Assembly (NCBI GenBank): GCA_964588665.1
Contig: CAZPQQ010000080.1
Location: 1-14,303 of the forward strand
From: UBA2160 sp964588665
GTDB taxonomy: Bacteria; Chloroflexota; Dehalococcoidia; Lucifugimonadales; UBA1123
Direction: 5' to 3'
DNA: 14,303 nt
In this document: positions 13,144 to 14,303 of the stretch, piece after piece
How the letters are laid out: every line of letters begins with the position of its first letter
Numbering within the stretch: the first letter of the stretch is position 1
The notes under the pieces: generated by a model
Database searches by the model: none
What the model was told of the DNA's origin: nothing
Seen by the model: only the letters and a program-made list of their open reading frames with translations
Translations under genes and position numbers: made by a program

Positions 13144-14303
13144 CTATCTTCTGCGTCGGGGCGCTCCTCTGGACTTGCGTTTACGGCCGCGCCGATCGTC
13201 GCCGTCGGGGCCGCCGGATCTTCTGGCGCGACGAGCCGTGACACCGCCCCTGAGGCCCGTGATGTCTTCGGCAAACCGAATCACGCCTGGATCAGCGGAC
13301 GCTGCGACCTTCGGCACCGACCAGATTCCATCCGGAACATCTCGTATCGACGGCTGTTCCGCTTCCTCCGGCTCTTCTTCCTCTTCGAGCTCGGGTTCCA
13401 TGGCGTCCGCGGTGAGCTGTTCGAGAATCTCGGGCGCAAGATCTTCCGATTCGACCTCGGCAACCAGCTCGACGATTTCGGTCTCGGTCTCTTCTTTGGC
13501 CGGTTCGATCGTTTCGGCTATGGCCTCTTCGATGGCCGGAGGCAACTCGACGGCAGTCTCGGGTTCTTCGACAGACGGGGCTTTTTCGACCGTTTCCACC
13601 GTGGCGGCTATCTGGTCCGGGATCTCCGGAGCATCCGCCTCGACGACAACAGGCTCTTCCGCCGGCGCATCTGCAGGCTCGGCGACGGTCGCCGTAGCTC
13701 CTGCCTCGGCGTTTTCAGCCTGGATCTTCGCGCGCTCTTCGGTCATCGCTTCGGCCTCGGTCGTGCTCTTGATATCGACGTTCCAGCCGGTCAGCTTCGC
13801 GGCCAACCGGGCGTTTTGTCCGTCTTTCCCGATGGCCAGTGAAAGTTGTCTGTCCGGGACAACGGCGATGGCCGCCTGGGTCGTCGGGTCCACCTCGACG
13901 CGGACAACCACGGCCGGGTTCAGCGCATTTGCGATGAATCGCGCGGTGTCTTTGTTCCACTCCAAGACGTCTATCTTCTCGCCTTGGAGCTCGTTTACGA
14001 TGTTCTGAATCCGAACGCCTCTGAGGCCGACGCAAGACCCGATTGGGTCCACGCCGTCCTGGCGGGCGCGCACACCGACCTTGCTTCGGAATCCGGCCTC
14101 CCGAGCGATGGTCACGATCTCGACGGCGCCGTTGTATATCTCCGGCACCTCCATCTCGAACAGCCTCTTGAGCAGGTCCTTGTCCGTTCTGGAAACGATG
14201 ATCTCGGTGCCTTTGGACGTACGCTCGACCGTCTGCAGAAGAACTTTCATCCTCTGGCCCTGCCGGTATCGTTCGTTGGGCATCTGCTCGGAGTGAGGCA
14301 TGA
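13144..14303 (-). CDS. nusA: Transcription termination/antitermination protein NusA (5' end outside window)
   Basis: This is the C-terminal 385 or more residues of NusA, which binds RNA polymerase and nascent RNA to control pausing, termination and antitermination. The gene enters from beyond 14303; the Met at 14301 lies within the S1 region (PHSEQMPNERYRQGQRMKVLL) and is not the true start. Counted from there, residues 34-110 are KH1 (IIVSRTDKDLLKRLFEMEVPE, then DPIGSCVGLRGVRIQNIVNEL). Residues 111-178 are KH2 (DRQLSLAIGKDGQNARLAAK, then LTGWNVDI). The conserved fold ends at about 180. Beyond it is a 200-residue tail: Ala/Glu/Pro-rich and strongly acidic at 195-318, a short mixed segment at 319-350 containing DGIWSVP and GVIRFAEDITG, and a very basic end at 357-385. 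rimP, usually just before nusA, would lie outside the window. Confidence 0.95.
   Translation of the reverse strand, partial: MPHSEQMPNERYRQGQRMKVLLQTVERTSKGTEIIVSRTDKDLLKRLFEMEVPEIYNGAVEIVTIAREAGFRSKVGVRARQDGVDPIGSCVGLRGVRIQNIVNELQGEKIDVLEWNKDTARFIANALNPAVVVRVEVDPTTQAAIAVVPDRQLSLAIGKDGQNARLAAKLTGWNVDIKSTTEAEAMTEERAKIQAENAEAGATATVAEPADAPAEEPVVVEADAPEIPDQIAATVETVEKAPSVEEPETAVELPPAIEEAIAETIEPAKEETETEIVELVAEVESEDLAPEILEQLTADAMEPELEEEEEPEEAEQPSIRDVPDGIWSVPKVAASADPGVIRFAEDITGLRGGVTARRARRSGGPDGDDRRGRKRKSRGAPRRRR

Noticed and set aside
13175..14008. 277-codon Ser-rich open frame on the plus strand
   Set aside because: The Ser-rich runs are the complement of the Glu-codon runs of the NusA acidic tail, not a secreted Ser-rich protein.
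1..14303. CRISPR arrays, tRNAs, tandem repeats, toxin-antitoxin or defence genes
   Set aside because: The gaps were read for direct repeats with spacers, for T-loop/cloverleaf signatures and for small paired genes. None was seen.

Overview
This is a GC-rich bacterial chromosome segment made almost entirely of core genes, with compact operons, frequent TTG/GTG starts and short stop-start overlaps. It is most likely from the Chloroflexota, perhaps a Dehalococcoidia or SAR202-like lineage. That guess rests on the HspR-type repressor beside a zinc-finger-less DnaJ, the short IF-2, a DUF1385 gene next to rpmE and the long acidic NusA tail. It is inference, because no rRNA or other phylogenetic marker was compared.

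Layout. (a) Positions 1-160 hold no recognisable gene. (b) 161-2075 is a heat-shock module: dnaJ-hspR on the minus strand, divergent from an hsp20 gene on the plus strand. The shared promoter region includes a strong 36-nt hairpin at the predicted hsp20 mRNA 5' end, and an intrinsic terminator closes hsp20. (c) 2113-6083 on the plus strand begins with a PduO-type cobalamin adenosyltransferase. It runs with tight overlaps into hisH, hisA and hisF, then after a gap into bifunctional hisIE and a small orphan membrane-protein gene. (d) 6151-7104 on the minus strand is a DUF1385 (YqhQ-like) membrane protein, convergent with the orphan. (e) 7308-8235 on the minus strand is the ribosomal protein operon rplU-rpmA-rpmE, with its own promoter and an intrinsic terminator. 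(f) 8331-14303 on the minus strand is the nusA-ylxR-infB-rbfA-truB transcription/translation operon, ending with a class I SAM-dependent methyltransferase of unknown substrate. nusA runs off the right edge.

How the genes work together. HspR probably represses its own dnaJ-hspR unit and perhaps hsp20, whose products are a co-chaperone and a holdase. HisH and HisF form imidazole glycerol phosphate synthase. HisIE and HisA supply its substrate PRFAR, so the window covers the middle of histidine biosynthesis; hisG, hisB, hisC and hisD are absent. The right half supplies ribosomal proteins, IF-2, 30S maturation (RbfA), tRNA pseudouridine 55 (TruB) and transcription elongation (NusA).

I found no mobile element, CRISPR array, tRNA, toxin-antitoxin or defence locus. 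I do not see a convincing new multi-gene system. The points most worth a second look are the hsp20 leader hairpin, the NusA C-terminal tail, the HisF loop insertion, the divergent adenosyltransferase motifs and the gap between nusA and ylxR.
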